Shown here piece after piece: positions 38,298 through 39,879 of a DNA stretch of 39,879 nt. A program made the translations under genes and the position numbers. The stretch lies in the NCBI GenBank assembly GCA_900290305.1, contig OMOG01000285.1:1-39879 (forward strand), written 5' to 3'. The notes beneath the pieces were generated by a model. It made no database searches. It saw nothing but the letters and a program-made list of their open reading frames with translations, and was not told the DNA's origin. The DNA comes from Candidatus Sulfopaludibacter sp. SbA4. Lineage in GTDB: Bacteria > Acidobacteriota > Terriglobia > Bryobacterales > Bryobacteraceae. Position 1 is the first letter of the stretch. Each line of letters starts with the position of its first letter.

Positions 38298-39719
38298 TTA
38301 CCGCGGGTCTGGCACGCGCGGCACCGTATACACCTTCTTCAAAGCCTCCTGGTATTCGCCGAACAGCGCCTTGATCCCCTCGAATTCCTTCTTTACCGCG
38401 GCGCGATAATCGGCGTGCGTGGCGAAGTCGAACAACAGCGCCGCCATGGCCTGGGCATCCACCACGAAGCCCTGATGACCCACCTCGGCCAGCGCGTCAG
38501 TCTCCATCTCGTAGGTGTGATTGGCGGCCGTCGAAGTGCGCGCGCTGAAGCCCATTCCCGGGATCGCGCTCGATACCGTGCCCGTCTCCTCGTAGCCCTG
38601 CGGCTTGCCCGGCGCGTCCGCAATCTGCGTGGCGCCGAAGCGCTTCATGTGCGCGAAGCCCACCTCGTCCAGCGTGCCCACCGAGACACCGTCGCGGAGC
38701 TGCCCGTAATTGTCGATCTTCACCTTCGTGCCGGTGGCCAGCGCGGCCGCGCGGGCCGCATTATCTACGGCCTCGCGCACCTGCGCCAGGTAAATCGCGT
38801 CCGGGTACCGTATGTAGAAGTCGGCGGCGGTGCGGTCGGGCACCACGTTGGGCGCGGCCCCACCCTCCGTGATCACGCCCTGTATGCGCGCTTCCGGCCG
38901 CATGGTGGTGCGCGCCGCATCGATATTGTTGAACAAGTGGATCACCGCTTCGAGCGCATTGCGCCCCGCCCACGGCGTCATCTGGTGCGCCGGCGCGCCG
39001 GAGAACGTGTACTTGACTCCGTCAATGTTCAGGCAGCAGGTGCCGAATCCCGGCGCGGGCCGGCTGCTCGCGCTCGTCGAATGGCTGCGCACGATGATAT
39101 CGGCGCCGTTGAAGACCCCCGCCTTGAACATATCGGTTTTGGCCACCGGCGGCATCATCTCTTCGCCCGGAGTGCCGTACACCACCACGCTGCCCGGAGC
39201 GTGGCTGCGCTCCAGGTACTCCGCCATCGCGATGGCGGCCGCCATCCCGATCGGCCCCTGCGTGCTGTGCTGATCGCCGTGAAACGCGCCCTGCGTGCCG
39301 CGCAGCGCATCGTATTCCAGGATCACTCCCAGCACCGGCGCCCCGTTATTGCCCTTGTAGCGGCCCACGAAGGCCGTCGCAAGACTCGCAACTCCCATCG
39401 TGATCTCGAAACCGTGGCGCTTCAGATACTCGGTCAGCACCTCGACCGAGCGTTTTTCTGCGAAGCCGATCTCGGGATGTTTCGTGATGTCGTCACCCAT
39501 CGCGAGCAGCTCGCTATCCATGAGCTGCTTCGCCCGCGCGGTCACCTGGTCGCGCGCCGGATTGGCCGCGCTCAGCCGCGTCACCCACCCCGAGACGTCC
39601 ACCGATTTCTCCAGCTCCCCCATCTTCTTGAGAACGTCGCGGGCCGCTTCCCGCTCCGTCGGAGTTTCCTGGGCGAAGAGCCCCGCGGTCACCAGCGCCG
39701 CCAGAACCAACAGTCGCAT
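38298..39719 (-). CDS. M20-family amidohydrolase/aminoacylase-like peptidase (AbgB-like), secreted
   Basis: A 473-residue protein with a signal peptide (MRLLVLAALVTAGLFAQ). The M20 metal-site pattern includes HPEIGFAEKRSV, LGVILEYDALRGTQGAFHGDQ and YGTPGEEMMPP, with the paired acids that hold zinc and the base Glu in the GEE position. The lid domain contains YTFSGAPAHQMTPWAGRNALEAVIHLFNNI. The C-terminal VSSAIPGMGFSA and ANHTYEM supply the last metal ligand. The pattern is closest to AbgB-type p-aminobenzoyl-glutamate hydrolases and amidohydrolases; the substrate is not readable. The ATG is supported by GGAGG 7 nt upstream, and TACATT upstream could be a -10 box. Confidence 0.87.
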   Translation of the reverse strand: MRLLVLAALVTAGLFAQETPTEREAARDVLKKMGELEKSVDVSGWVTRLSAANPARDQVTARAKQLMDSELLAMGDDITKHPEIGFAEKRSVEVLTEYLKRHGFEITMGVASLATAFVGRYKGNNGAPVLGVILEYDALRGTQGAFHGDQHSTQGPIGMAAAIAMAEYLERSHAPGSVVVYGTPGEEMMPPVAKTDMFKAGVFNGADIIVRSHSTSASSRPAPGFGTCCLNIDGVKYTFSGAPAHQMTPWAGRNALEAVIHLFNNIDAARTTMRPEARIQGVITEGGAAPNVVPDRTAADFYIRYPDAIYLAQVREAVDNAARAAALATGTKVKIDNYGQLRDGVSVGTLDEVGFAHMKRFGATQIADAPGKPQGYEETGTVSSAIPGMGFSARTSTAANHTYEMETDALAEVGHQGFVVDAQAMAALLFDFATHADYRAAVKKEFEGIKALFGEYQEALKKVYTVPRVPDPR

Positions 39720-39825
39720 CGCACACCTCCAGGCGAATGTAACACAGGTGGGACAAGCGATCGTTTTTGTCGCCTGTCACTTGCCTGGCCCGGCAGGTAA
39801 AGACGCGAGCGGAGCGAGCCACCTT

Positions 39826-39879
39826 CCCCAACCCCCAACCCCCAACCCCCAACCCCCAACCCCCAACCCCCAACCCCCA
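39826..39879. repeat. (CCCCCAA)n tandem repeat at the window edge
   Basis: About seven consecutive 7-nt units of CCCCCAA run to the last base. The minus strand is (TTGGGGG)n, which can form a G-quadruplex. The window stops inside the array, probably where an assembly broke. The gap from 39720 to here holds the M20 upstream region and no other gene. The full length of the repeat is unknown. Confidence 0.85.

Noticed and set aside
39514-39873. Minus-strand frame starting MGVGGWGLGVGG
   Set aside because: The repetitive start is the translation of the (CCCCCAA)n array; the rest overlaps the M20 gene in another frame.

Overview
This is high-GC bacterial DNA that most resembles an Acidobacteriota chromosome of the Solibacter/Bryobacter type. 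That placement is an inference from gene content: Oar-like TonB-dependent receptors with an N-terminal carboxypeptidase-regulatory domain, a pair of MacB-like permeases, many secreted hydrolases, a fused membrane/spermidine-synthase-like protein, and DUF29, DUF433 and DUF5615 genes. No rRNA or taxonomic marker is present. The only RNA gene found is tRNA-Phe(GAA).

Layout. 1-2.1 kb: the 3' end of an alpha/beta hydrolase and a secreted esterase. 2.1-6.1 kb: an enoyl-CoA hydratase, a decayed PIN gene and a decayed ATPase, then a GatC-like/amidase pair whose amidase carries a 4-bp duplication. 6.5-15.2 kb: two TonB-dependent receptor-like proteins, a SnoaL/limonene-epoxide-hydrolase-like protein, a TPR protein and a SYLF protein. 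15.2-18.2 kb: repeats, a response regulator-GGDEF protein and an MFS exporter. 18.2-22.5 kb: a mosaic of gene remnants around a compact operon of a thioredoxin-like protein, a GH106-like glycosidase and a GNAT acetyltransferase. 22.5-26.3 kb: an S9 peptidase, a decayed integrase beside tRNA-Phe, a DinB protein and a tiny zinc-ribbon protein. 26.4-31.4 kb: a gamma-glutamyltransferase, a DUF72 protein, a STAS protein and a GH28 glycosidase. 31.6-39.9 kb: two MacB-like permeases, a DUF433/DUF5615 toxin-antitoxin-like pair divergent from two DUF29 genes, a fused MFS/spermidine-synthase-like protein, an M20 peptidase, and a (CCCCCAA)n tract at the window edge.

The most exciting candidate is the thioredoxin-like gene at 18503-19024. 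It is open across a full TlpA-like fold except for one in-frame TGA (18713-18715). That TGA falls exactly where the first cysteine of the CxxC active site should be, giving W-TGA-L-P-C-R. A GC-rich hairpin with G in its apical loop begins 10 nt after the TGA, and its loop begins 16 nt after. This is the geometry expected of a bacterial SECIS element. I read it as a candidate selenoprotein (UxxC), while noting that the window has other broken genes and that no Sec machinery is visible here.

Other themes. Several genes have a -10-like box ending only 6-15 nt before the start codon and no Shine-Dalgarno, which suggests leaderless or near-leaderless transcripts. A dispersed 60-100 bp repeat built on CTCCGCG occurs in four places. 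Short gaps between intact genes are packed with remnants of toxin-antitoxin, integrase, ATPase and transporter genes.
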